A program made the translations under genes and the position numbers. Shown here one piece after another: positions 1 to 5,793 of a DNA stretch of 12,382 nucleotides. Source of the stretch: Lishizhenia sp. (GTDB lineage Bacteria > Bacteroidota > Bacteroidia > Flavobacteriales_D > Crocinitomicaceae); NCBI GenBank assembly GCA_007117055.1, contig SKHH01000233.1, positions 1 to 12,382 on the forward strand, given 5' to 3'. Each line of letters opens with the position of its first letter. Position 1 is the stretch's first letter. Under the pieces are notes generated by a model, which searched no databases, was not told the DNA's origin, and saw nothing but the letters and a program-made list of their open reading frames with translations.

Positions 1-63
1 AGAAGTGATTTGGCGAGTTATTTTGAACGCATTAAGTCCGGGGCAATTAAGAAATTCAAATAA
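1..63 (+). CDS. C-terminal end of an unidentified protein (partial)
   Basis: The first reading frame is open from the window edge to a TAA at 61-63 and encodes only 20 residues, ending in a lysine-rich tail (about RSDLASYFERIKSGAIKKFK). It lies 5 nt before the GTG start of the next gene, which is the spacing expected of co-directional neighbours. The second frame is also open here (to a stop near 94) but would overlap the downstream gene by about 25 nt, so frame 1 is preferred. The fragment is too short to assign a family, and no function is proposed. Confidence 0.5.
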   Translation, partial: RSDLASYFERIKSGAIKKFK

Positions 64-68
64 ATCAC

Positions 69-1019
69 GTGAAAGACCAGAAGGATTGGAATAGTGGTTT
101 TTTTGAGTTCTCTAAAAAGTCGAGACGTGGAGCTATTGTTCTTATTGTTTTTTTTATTATTGTTTCCTTTGGTTTTGCTATTTGGAGAGATTTTGTTTAT
201 TCTCCCAATTTCGCTGTTTCTTATCTTTATATTCCTGATGATGACTCGATGGACTTTCAGCAGTCGAAGCAAGGTCAAAAGCAAAGCGATCACAAGAAAA
301 CGAGTAAGAAAAATGAAGTAAAAAAAATTAATTATCCTACAGAAAGATTTAATCCAAATGATTTATCGAATAAGGATTGGCAGAAGATGGGCTTTTCACA
401 AAAACAAGCTGATGTAATCGTCAATTTTAAAAACGCTAGAGATGGTTTTAAAACAAAGGAAGATTTGCTTGATGTTTTTGTGATTGATTCTACTTTTTAT
501 GTGGAAATAAAAAAATACATCGATCTTCCCAATCGAGCAGATGAAGCTAGTTCTGACTTAAAAAGTCAACCCCAAAAAGATAAGCTCGATGAAAACTTTT
601 TTGTTGAACTGAATCAAGCATCAACTGAAGAGTTAGTTAAGTTGAAAGGAATCGGAGAATACAGAGCAAAGAATATTATTAAATACAGAGATGCATTGGG
701 AGGTTTTTATCATAAAGATCAGTTGCTAAATGTTTATGGGATTCCAGAGGAGGTGTTTGAAGAAATAATTAATCATGTAACAGTGAATGATGAGCATATT
801 CATAAAATGGACTTGAACAGTGTTTCTTACGAAGACTTAAAAAAACACCCTCTGATAAATCCGAATGAGGCTAAGTCAATATTAGATTTAAGAGAACAGA
901 TAAATGAATTCAAGTCAGTTGATGAAGTTTTACAAACTGCTTTTATTGATTTGAAAAAGTATAAAGAATTGAAACCATATTTCTTGGTTTCTGAATCGAC
1001 ATTCGACTCGAAAGAATAA
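69..1019 (+). CDS. Membrane-anchored protein with three helix-hairpin-helix (ComEA-like) units
   Basis: 316 residues from a GTG start, the only reasonable start codon before residue 61. A short N-terminus ending in KKSRR (16-20) precedes one hydrophobic segment (about 21-39), so the positive-inside rule places the rest of the protein outside the inner membrane. A polar Lys/Gln/Ser-rich linker (about 58-88) leads to three tandem helix-hairpin-helix units at roughly 95-152, 179-238 and 247-307. The middle one is the clearest: LNQAS..EL..LKGIGEYRAKNII, typical of ComEA and T2SK-type folds, with a GIG hairpin at 194-196. The first and third have diverged hairpins (MGFSQKQA and HPLINPNEA). ComEA proteins bind double-stranded DNA during natural uptake, but no other competence gene is visible here, so a DNA-binding or scaffolding role is inference. 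It is followed 29 nt later by apt, with no terminator between. Confidence 0.8.
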   Translation: MKDQKDWNSGFFEFSKKSRRGAIVLIVFFIIVSFGFAIWRDFVYSPNFAVSYLYIPDDDSMDFQQSKQGQKQSDHKKTSKKNEVKKINYPTERFNPNDLSNKDWQKMGFSQKQADVIVNFKNARDGFKTKEDLLDVFVIDSTFYVEIKKYIDLPNRADEASSDLKSQPQKDKLDENFFVELNQASTEELVKLKGIGEYRAKNIIKYRDALGGFYHKDQLLNVYGIPEEVFEEIINHVTVNDEHIHKMDLNSVSYEDLKKHPLINPNEAKSILDLREQINEFKSVDEVLQTAFIDLKKYKELKPYFLVSESTFDSKE

Positions 1020-1048
1020 AAAGAGATTCAAAATTTAATTTGGCAAAA

Positions 1049-1582
1049 ATGAATGATATTGAAAAATTAGTCAAGAATACAGTGAGAGATGTGCCTGATT
1101 TCCCAAAAGAAGGTATTTTGTTTAAAGATATTTCTACGATAATGATGGATCCAATTGCATCGAATTTAATTGTAGACCATTTGTTTGAATTATATAAAAA
1201 TGATCAAATAACTAAAGTAGCTGGAATAGAAAGTAGGGGTTTTTTGTTTGGTTATGCTTTAGCGATGAAATTAAATGTTCCATTCGTTTTGATTCGTAAA
1301 GAGGGTAAGCTTCCTTATCATAAGGTGAAGCAACAGTATGATTTGGAATATGGCAGTGCTGTTATTGAAATGCATAAAGAGGCCATTCAGAAAGAGGATA
1401 AGGTGTTGATTCATGATGATCTTTTGGCCACTGGAGGGTCTGCTGAAGCAGCTGCGAAATTAGTTACTTCTCAAGGGGCAACCGTTCATGGATTTAATTT
1501 TGTCATCGAACTTTCTTTTTTGCACGGTCAAGAAAAATTAACCCCATTCAGCAGAAATATTATTAATTTAGCAACTTACTAG
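1049..1582 (+). CDS. apt: Adenine phosphoribosyltransferase
   Basis: Converts adenine plus phosphoribosyl pyrophosphate to AMP and pyrophosphate in the cytosolic purine salvage pathway. The 177-residue product has the N-terminal DFPKEGILFKDIS block (17-29), the ESRGF block (61-65), the RKEGKLP flexible-loop block (83-89) and the PRPP-binding loop VLIHDDLLATGGSA (119-132) with its acidic pair and TGG turn. Length and motif order match the family. A TTG codon at 1040 would add three residues, but the ATG at 1049 gives the usual family N-terminus and is preferred. There is no Shine-Dalgarno. It probably shares a transcript with the helix-hairpin-helix gene upstream and the acyl-CoA dehydrogenase 29 nt downstream; no promoter or terminator is visible in either gap. 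The identification is secure. Confidence 0.96.
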   Translation: MNDIEKLVKNTVRDVPDFPKEGILFKDISTIMMDPIASNLIVDHLFELYKNDQITKVAGIESRGFLFGYALAMKLNVPFVLIRKEGKLPYHKVKQQYDLEYGSAVIEMHKEAIQKEDKVLIHDDLLATGGSAEAAAKLVTSQGATVHGFNFVIELSFLHGQEKLTPFSRNIINLATY

Positions 1583-1611
1583 TAAGGAGTATAAACAGTA
1601 ATTAGAATAAT

Positions 1612-2751
1612 ATGAATTTTGAGTATAACGAAAATCAGTTGATGATACAGCAAATGGTGCGAGATTTTGCTGAAAAGGAGATTCGTCCAAATTTGAATAA
1701 ATGGGACGCAGAAGAGTATTTTCCGATAGATGCAATGAAAGAAATGGGGAGACTTGGTCTTTTAGGAATATATATCCCTGAAGAGTATGGTGGGAGTGGA
1801 TTCGGATACGATGAATATGTGACTGCACTAATTGAGCTTGGTAAAGTATGTGGTGGCGTTGGTTTGTCAGTAGCTGCTCATAATTCTTTATGCACGGGTC
1901 ATATTTATTATCACGGGTCAGAAGAACAAAAGAAGAAGTATTTACCGAAATTAGCTTCTGGTGAGTGGATTGGAGCGTGGGGGCTAACAGAACCGAATAC
2001 GGGGTCTGATGCGATGCGTATGAAGACAACTGCTGTAAAAGAAGGTAATGAATGGGTGATTAATGGAGCAAAAAACTGGATCACTCATGGGCTTTCTGGT
2101 GATGTCGCTGTGGTATTAGTAAGAACAGGAGAATTATTAGATAGTAAGGGGATTACTGCTTTTATTATTGAGAAGGGAATGCCGGGGTTTTCAGCGGTTA
2201 AAATCAAAGATAAATTAGGAGTTCGCGCCAGCGAAACAGCTGAGTTGATTTTTGATAATGTAAGAGTGCCAGAAGAAAATGTAATTGGTGAAGTTGGAAA
2301 AGGTTTTGTTCAGGCCATGCAAATTTTAGATGGCGGAAGAATATCTATCGCTGCGTTGAGTTGTGGTGTTGCTCGTGGAGCTTATGAGGCATCGGTTAAA
2401 TATGCGAAGGAAAGAGAACAATTTGGAAAGCCTATTGCTGCATTCCAAGGTATCAGTTTTAAATTAGCTGATATGGCGACAAAAGTTAAAGCTGCTGAAT
2501 TGCTAACATTTAATGCCGCGTATTTGAAAAACAATAAAAAACCTTTAACTAAAGAAGGTGCTTACGCAAAGTACTTTGCTAGTGAAGTTGCGGTTGAATG
2601 TGGTAATGAAGCAGTTCAAATAATGGGTGGTTATGGCTATACAAAGGAGTATCCTGCTGAGAAATTTTTAAGAGACGCTAAGCTGATGACTATTGGGGAA
2701 GGAACCTCTGAAATTCAAAAAGTAGTTATTTCAAGAGAAATTTTGAAATAA
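1612..2751 (+). CDS. Acyl-CoA dehydrogenase (short/branched-chain type)
   Basis: A flavoenzyme of 379 residues, the usual length for the soluble family, that introduces the alpha-beta double bond into acyl-CoA in fatty-acid or branched-chain amino-acid breakdown and passes electrons to an electron-transfer flavoprotein. Visible blocks are the all-alpha N-terminal domain (1-118), the FAD/substrate signature GAWGLTEPNTGSD (121-133), the beta-domain NGAKNWITHG (151-160), the helical C-terminal domain with REQFGKPIAAFQ (268-279), QIMGGYGY (336-343) and the catalytic-base motif IGEGTSEIQ with Glu363. The catalytic Glu is in the position seen in short-chain (butyryl-CoA) dehydrogenases. Chain-length preference cannot be read from the sequence. 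An AAGGAG string at 1584-1589 lies 22 nt before the ATG, too far for a normal ribosome-binding site. The stop is followed 2 nt later by the rpsU promoter. Confidence 0.95.
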   Translation: MNFEYNENQLMIQQMVRDFAEKEIRPNLNKWDAEEYFPIDAMKEMGRLGLLGIYIPEEYGGSGFGYDEYVTALIELGKVCGGVGLSVAAHNSLCTGHIYYHGSEEQKKKYLPKLASGEWIGAWGLTEPNTGSDAMRMKTTAVKEGNEWVINGAKNWITHGLSGDVAVVLVRTGELLDSKGITAFIIEKGMPGFSAVKIKDKLGVRASETAELIFDNVRVPEENVIGEVGKGFVQAMQILDGGRISIAALSCGVARGAYEASVKYAKEREQFGKPIAAFQGISFKLADMATKVKAAELLTFNAAYLKNNKKPLTKEGAYAKYFASEVAVECGNEAVQIMGGYGYTKEYPAEKFLRDAKLMTIGEGTSEIQKVVISREILK

Positions 2752-2753
2752 TA

Positions 2754-2784
2754 TTTGTGTATAAGTATTTTATTTATACATTTG
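2754..2784 (+). promoter_or_regulatory. Bacteroidota sigma-A-type promoter for rpsU
   Basis: A TTTG at 2754-2757 (the -33 element) is followed, after exactly 19 nt, by TACATTTG at 2777-2784, a perfect match to the Bacteroidota -7 consensus TAnnTTTG. Transcription should begin near 2789-2791, giving a leader of about 28 nt before the rpsU ATG. The element starts just after the acyl-CoA dehydrogenase stop codon. The sequence downstream of the -7 box closely resembles that of the tRNA-tuf promoter at 4021-4050. Confidence 0.8.
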
Positions 2785-2818
2785 CAATCCGAAAATGATA
2801 AACACTATTTAAATAATT

Positions 2819-3010
2819 ATGTTAGTAATACCAGTAAAAGAAGGAGAGAACATTGAAAGAGCTCTTAAAAAGTATAAGAAAAAGTTCGAAAGAACTGGAG
2901 TGATGAGAGAATTAAGAAGTAGAAAAGAGTTCATCAAACCTTCTGTTCAGTTGCGTCAGCAAAAGATAAAAGCTGCATATAAGCAAAGACTTATTTCAGC
3001 AGAAATATAA
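2819..3010 (+). CDS. rpsU: Small ribosomal subunit protein bS21
   Basis: 63 residues with the bS21 signature VKEGENIERALKKYKKKFE near the N-terminus (6-24) and a very basic C-terminal half. In Bacteroidota, bS21 together with bS18 and bS6 holds the 3' tail of 16S rRNA and so hides the anti-Shine-Dalgarno; this is established for Flavobacterium johnsoniae. The gene has its own promoter (2754-2784) and a strong terminator (3031-3061), so it is mainly a single-gene transcript. The leader before the ATG at 2819 is A/T-rich with no purine-rich Shine-Dalgarno, which is unexpected because rpsU of this phylum is reported to carry an exceptionally strong one. The only AAGGAG in this gene lies inside codons 7-9. 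Confidence 0.96.
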   Translation: MLVIPVKEGENIERALKKYKKKFERTGVMRELRSRKEFIKPSVQLRQQKIKAAYKQRLISAEI

Positions 3011-3030
3011 CTTATATTTATTTTTAACGT

Positions 3031-3061
3031 AAAGGAGTCTATAGTTAGACTCCTTTTTTTT
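3031..3061 (+). terminator. Intrinsic terminator of rpsU
   Basis: An 11-bp perfect stem pairs 3031-3041 (AAAGGAGTCTA) with 3046-3056 (TAGACTCCTTT) around a 4-nt loop. The 3' arm runs into an unbroken T tract at 3054-3061. It is the strongest terminator-like hairpin in the window. Its U tract ends on the base before the xerC ATG at 3062, and its 5' arm contains AAAGGAG, the same string as a strong Shine-Dalgarno. Confidence 0.9.
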
Positions 3062-3931
3062 ATGCTTGAAAATTTTGAATCATATTTATTAAAAGAACGT
3101 AGGTACTCTACTCATACTGTAGATGCTTACTTAATTGATATTGACGCGTTCTTGAAATTTGCTGAAGTTGACAATGTTAAAGGTCTTGATCAAATAAATT
3201 ACCAAGTGATTAGAGCTTGGATGGTGAACCTGATGGAAGATAAATTGATTGCATCATCTATTCATCGCAAGTTATCCTCTTTGAGAACATTTTTTAAATG
3301 GCTGAAGTTAACGGGGCAAATAGATCATAATCCTACAGCTAAAATTAAAGCACCAAAAAAGAAAAAGCGGCTCCCAGTTTTTGTGAAAGAATCAGATATA
3401 TCTTCTGATAAGACGGAGCCTTTATTCTCTCAAGATTTTCCAGGAAAACGAGATCATGTGTTGTTGGAATTACTGTATCAAACGGGCATTCGTCTTTCTG
3501 AATGTATTCAATTACTTGAAAATGATGTTTATAATAACCAAATAAAAGTCCTTGGAAAACGAAGTAAAGAGAGACTGGTTCCAATCTCTTCGGAATTATA
3601 CAGTTTAATTCAGGAATATATTCACCTCAAAAATATGACGTTTCCGAATAGTCGGAATTTACTAGTTACGGATAAAGGACAGGTATTATATCCTAAGTTT
3701 GTGTATCGAAAAGTGAAAATGTATTTAACCTACCTAACAAGTTTGGATAAAAAAAGCCCTCATATCCTTAGGCACTCTTTCGCAACTCATATGTTGAATA
3801 ATGGAGCGAGTATAGAATCTATTAAGGGAATATTAGGGCATGCTAATTTGAGTGCTACACAGGTGTACACACACAATTCGTTTAGAGAGTTGAAGGAAAT
3901 ATATAAAAAAACCCATCCGAGGGGATCGTGA
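3062..3931 (+). CDS. xerC: Tyrosine recombinase, XerC/XerD family
   Basis: Site-specific recombinase of 289 residues that would resolve chromosome dimers at dif before cell division. The N-terminal SAM-like core-binding domain spans about 1-85 (YLLKERRYSTHTVDAY, SSIHRKLSSLRTFFKWL). The catalytic domain holds the full active-site set: Arg144 in TGIRLSE, Lys166 in LGKRSKER, His234 and Arg237 in HILRHSFATHML, His260 in GHANLSATQVYTH and the nucleophile Tyr269. It is an intact house-keeping Xer-type protein rather than a phage integrase, judging by length and by its place between rpsU and the tuf cluster. The ATG gives the usual N-terminus and immediately follows the rpsU terminator U tract. No good promoter is seen; a TTA (2991) and TATATTTA (3013) pair 19 nt apart is a weak candidate. 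Expression may depend on read-through. Whether it partners a second Xer protein cannot be told here. Confidence 0.93.
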   Translation: MLENFESYLLKERRYSTHTVDAYLIDIDAFLKFAEVDNVKGLDQINYQVIRAWMVNLMEDKLIASSIHRKLSSLRTFFKWLKLTGQIDHNPTAKIKAPKKKKRLPVFVKESDISSDKTEPLFSQDFPGKRDHVLLELLYQTGIRLSECIQLLENDVYNNQIKVLGKRSKERLVPISSELYSLIQEYIHLKNMTFPNSRNLLVTDKGQVLYPKFVYRKVKMYLTYLTSLDKKSPHILRHSFATHMLNNGASIESIKGILGHANLSATQVYTHNSFRELKEIYKKTHPRGS

Positions 3932-4113
3932 CGAAAGTGTTTAAATAATTGTAAATCAATTGTAAAGTGTGCTGATTTATGAGGGTGAAAAAAAAAAGAC
4001 AAAAAAAATAACAAAAAGTCTTGCTGTAAAATATTTCTTTACTACATTTGCAACCCCGAACGGATAACACCAGTAGGGAGTTCTTTTAAAAACGAAATTA
4101 ATATCAACATTGT
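3932..4113. other. Non-coding gap upstream of the tRNA-tuf operon
   Basis: 182 bases with no credible coding sequence and no RNA gene I can recognise. It holds an 11-nt-period direct repeat of AATTGTAAA (3947-3955 and 3958-3966), three A tracts beginning at 3988, 4001 and 4013 that resemble an UP-type upstream promoter element, the promoter at 4021-4050, and a leader of about 60 nt before the first tRNA. No convincing terminator for xerC is visible. From memory, many Bacteroidota have the ribosome hibernation gene hpf in this position; no remnant is detectable here. Confidence 0.7.
4021..4050 (+). promoter_or_regulatory. Strong Bacteroidota-type promoter for the tRNA-tuf operon
   Basis: TTG at 4021-4023 and TACATTTG at 4043-4050 are separated by 19 nt, matching the Bacteroidota -33/-7 consensus exactly. 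A tracts at 3988-3997, 4001-4008 and 4013-4017 lie directly upstream, as expected of a strong stable-RNA promoter. Transcription should begin near 4055-4058 and read through four tRNAs into tuf; no other promoter of this quality is seen before tuf. Confidence 0.85.
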
Positions 4114-4187
4114 GCCGATGTAGCTCAGCTGGCTAGAGCAGCTGATTTGTAATCAGCAGGTCGGGGGTTCGAGTCCCTCCATCGGCT
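4114..4187 (+). tRNA. tRNA-Thr (anticodon TGT)
   Basis: Complete cloverleaf: acceptor stem GCCGATG (4114-4120) pairs perfectly with CATCGGC (4180-4186), discriminator T at 4187. The anticodon stem GCTGA/TCAGC encloses loop TTTGTAA with anticodon TGT at 4148-4150, reading ACA. The T arm carries GGTTCGAGTCC. The terminal CCA is not encoded and must be added. First gene of the four-tRNA group ahead of tuf, equivalent in position and identity to E. coli thrU. Confidence 0.97.
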
Positions 4188-4194
4188 CACTTTT

Positions 4195-4276
4195 GGGGAG
4201 ATACTCAAGCGGTCAACGAGGGCAGACTGTAAATCTGCTGGCTACGCCTTCGTAGGTTCGAATCCTGCTCTCCCCA
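4195..4276 (+). tRNA. tRNA-Tyr (anticodon GTA)
   Basis: 82-nt class II tRNA with a long variable arm (CTGGCTACGCCTTCG region). Acceptor GGGGAGA (4195-4201) pairs with TCTCCCC (4269-4275), discriminator A at 4276. Anticodon stem GCAGA/TCTGC encloses loop CTGTAAA with anticodon GTA at 4229-4231. The T stem has one G-T wobble (GTAGG/CCTGC). CCA is not encoded. It starts 7 nt after tRNA-Thr(TGT), so the two must be cut from one precursor. Position equals E. coli tyrU. Confidence 0.97.
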
Positions 4277-4287
4277 CAATGTTATAA

Positions 4288-4360
4288 GCGGGAGTAGCTC
4301 AGTTGGTAGAGCGTCAGCCTTCCAAGCTGAGGGTCGCGAGTTCGAGTCTCGTCTCCCGCT
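4288..4360 (+). tRNA. tRNA-Gly (anticodon TCC)
   Basis: Acceptor GCGGGAG (4288-4294) pairs with CTCCCGC (4353-4359), discriminator T at 4360. Anticodon stem TCAGC/GCTGA encloses loop CTTCCAA with anticodon TCC at 4321-4323, reading GGA (and GGG by wobble). CCA is not encoded. A T run (4362-4367) directly follows the 3' end. Position equals E. coli glyT. Confidence 0.97.
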
Positions 4361-4384
4361 CTTTTTTGTTTTTATCAGGCTCAT

Positions 4385-4456
4385 GCCGGTGTAGCTCAGG
4401 GGTAGAGCGCTTCCTTGGTAAGGAAGAGGTCACGAGTTCAAATCTCGTCATTGGCT
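4385..4456 (+). tRNA. tRNA-Thr (anticodon GGT)
   Basis: Acceptor GCCGGTG (4385-4391) pairs with CATTGGC (4449-4455) through two adjacent G-T wobbles (4388/4452 and 4389/4451); discriminator T at 4456. Anticodon stem CTTCC/GGAAG encloses loop TTGGTAA with anticodon GGT at 4417-4419, reading ACC and ACT. CCA is not encoded. Last tRNA before tuf, equal in position to E. coli thrT. The wobbles weaken the acceptor stem relative to its sister tRNA-Thr(TGT) but leave a foldable tRNA. Confidence 0.95.
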
Positions 4457-4470
4457 CTAAAAATTATATG

Positions 4471-4502
4471 GAGATTTCACTCAAAAAATGAGTGGAAATT
4501 TT
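4471..4502 (+). terminator. Hairpin between the tRNA group and tuf (attenuator or processing site)
   Basis: ATTTCACTC (4474-4482) pairs with GAGTG and AAAT (4490-4494, 4496-4499) around a 7-nt A-rich loop, with G4495 bulged; flanking G-T and A-T pairs can extend it to 4471/4502. It ends in only four T residues, so it is weaker than the other terminators here. Because no promoter is seen between it and tuf, full termination would silence tuf. A partial terminator, or a structure separating tRNA precursor from tuf mRNA, is more likely. Confidence 0.5.
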
Positions 4503-4557
4503 GTGTATTTTAAAGGTAGGTTTTTAATTAGTATATTAACAAGTAACAAATAGAAAA

Positions 4558-5745
4558 ATGGCTAAGGAAACATTTGAGCGTTCCAAACCTCACGTAAACA
4601 TTGGAACAATTGGTCACGTTGACCACGGTAAAACAACTTTGACAGCTGCAATATCTTCAGTATTATCTTCTAAAGGTCTTGCGCAATCAAGAGATTTCGA
4701 TACTATCGATAACGCTCCAGAGGAAAAAGAGCGTGGTATTACAATTAATACTTCTCACATTGAGTATGAAACAGCAAATCGTCACTACGCACACGTTGAC
4801 TGTCCAGGTCACGCCGATTATGTGAAGAACATGGTAACGGGTGCTGCTCAAATGGATGGAGCTATCCTTGTAGTTGCTGCTACGGATGGACCGATGCCAC
4901 AAACAAGAGAGCACATCCTTTTAGGTCGCCAGGTTGGTGTTCCGAGAATCGTGGTTTTCTTGAATAAAGTAGACATGGTTGACGATGAAGAGCTTTTAGA
5001 GCTTGTTGAAATGGAAGTTCGTGAATTATTGTCTTTCTACGATTATGATGGGGACAATACTCCAATCATCTCTGGTTCTGCATTAGGTGCGTTGAACGGT
5101 GAAGAGAAGTGGGTGAAAACAGTTGAGGATTTAATGGATGCAGTTGATGAGTACATCGAGCTTCCTCCTCGAGATGTTGATAAGCCATTCTTGATGCCGG
5201 TTGAGGATGTATTCTCTATTACTGGTAGAGGTACAGTAGCTACTGGACGTATTGAGACAGGTGTTATTAACTCTGGTGAAGAAGTTGATATCTTAGGTAT
5301 GGGTGACGAGAAATTAAAGTCAACTGTAACAGGGGTTGAGATGTTCCGTAAAATCTTAGACAGAGGTGAGGCTGGTGATAACGTTGGTCTACTTTTAAGA
5401 GGTATCGATAAGAAAGATATCCGTCGAGGTATGGTTATCTGTAAGCCTGGTTCAACAACTCCTCATACTAAATTTAAAGCTGAAATTTACGTATTGAAGA
5501 AAGAAGAAGGTGGTCGTCACACTCCATTCCATAACAAATACCGTCCTCAGTTCTACTTCCGTACGACTGACGTAACAGGAGAGATCTTTTTAGAAGAAGG
5601 TAGAGAAATGGTTATGCCTGGCGATAACGTAACAATTATAGTTCAATTAATCGTTCCAGTAGCGATGGACAAAGGACTTCGTTTTGCAATCCGTGAGGGT
5701 GGTAGAACTGTAGGTGCTGGTCAGGTTACTGAGATTGTTGAATAA
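4558..5745 (+). CDS. tuf: Translation elongation factor Tu
   Basis: GTPase that delivers aminoacyl-tRNA to the ribosomal A site; cytosolic. 395 residues, the standard length. The G domain shows G1 GHVDHGKT (19-26), G2 RGITI (59-63), G3 DCPGH with catalytic His85 (81-85), G4 NKVD (136-139) and G5 SAL (174-176). Domain 2 contains the TGRGTVATGRIE block and domain 3 the FHNKYRPQFYFRTTDVTGEI block. It lies about 100 nt after tRNA-Thr(GGT) and appears to be transcribed with the four tRNAs from the promoter at 4021-4050. The start at 4558 has an A-rich upstream stretch and no Shine-Dalgarno, normal for Bacteroidota. A strong hairpin terminator follows at 5763. Nothing is unusual in the protein. Confidence 0.99.
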   Translation: MAKETFERSKPHVNIGTIGHVDHGKTTLTAAISSVLSSKGLAQSRDFDTIDNAPEEKERGITINTSHIEYETANRHYAHVDCPGHADYVKNMVTGAAQMDGAILVVAATDGPMPQTREHILLGRQVGVPRIVVFLNKVDMVDDEELLELVEMEVRELLSFYDYDGDNTPIISGSALGALNGEEKWVKTVEDLMDAVDEYIELPPRDVDKPFLMPVEDVFSITGRGTVATGRIETGVINSGEEVDILGMGDEKLKSTVTGVEMFRKILDRGEAGDNVGLLLRGIDKKDIRRGMVICKPGSTTPHTKFKAEIYVLKKEEGGRHTPFHNKYRPQFYFRTTDVTGEIFLEEGREMVMPGDNVTIIVQLIVPVAMDKGLRFAIREGGRTVGAGQVTEIVE

Positions 5746-5748
5746 ACA

Positions 5749-5756
5749 TAAATTTG
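5749..5756 (+). promoter_or_regulatory. Possible -7 element (TAAATTTG) after tuf
   Basis: TAAATTTG matches TAnnTTTG and lies 3 nt after the tuf stop. The expected TTG 19 nt upstream is absent (5727-5729 reads TAC), so this is half a promoter. If active, it would start near 5762-5765, at the base of the tuf terminator hairpin, and could feed tRNA-Trp, secE and nusG. Confidence 0.3.
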
Positions 5757-5762
5757 TAACAG

Positions 5763-5791
5763 AAAAGGGGAGCTTTATACTCCCCTTTTTT
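5763..5791 (+). terminator. Intrinsic terminator of tuf
   Basis: A 10-bp perfect stem pairs AAAAGGGGAG (5763-5772) with CTCCCCTTTT (5780-5789) around a 7-nt loop, and the T tract runs to 5791. It is a strong classical terminator. Only two bases (5792-5793) separate it from the first base of tRNA-Trp, so any promoter for the tRNA-Trp-secE-nusG transcript must lie within or upstream of the hairpin, or the terminator must leak. Confidence 0.85.
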
Positions 5792-5793
5792 CT

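Noticed and set aside
94..321. 75-codon hydrophobic open frame on the + strand and its antisense partner at 18-293
   Set aside because: Both overlap the transmembrane and linker part of the helix-hairpin-helix gene; the hydrophobicity is a by-product of T-rich codons in another frame.
1568..2029. 153-codon open frame on the - strand
   Set aside because: It lies opposite the well-supported acyl-CoA dehydrogenase, has no recognisable domain, and its composition looks like the reverse complement of a coding frame.
3062..3931. Possibility that the tyrosine recombinase and adjacent tRNAs mark an integrated element
   Set aside because: The recombinase is a standard-length XerC-type protein in conserved synteny, the tRNAs are intact, and no duplicated tRNA end or phage gene is present.
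3947..3966. Short direct repeat AATTGTAAA with 11-nt period
   Set aside because: Only two copies of nine A/T-rich bases; it could be an operator, but chance cannot be excluded in sequence of this composition.
4303..4491. 62-codon open frame on the + strand across the tRNA group
   Set aside because: It runs through tRNA-Gly and tRNA-Thr(GGT); the translation reflects tRNA sequence, not a protein.
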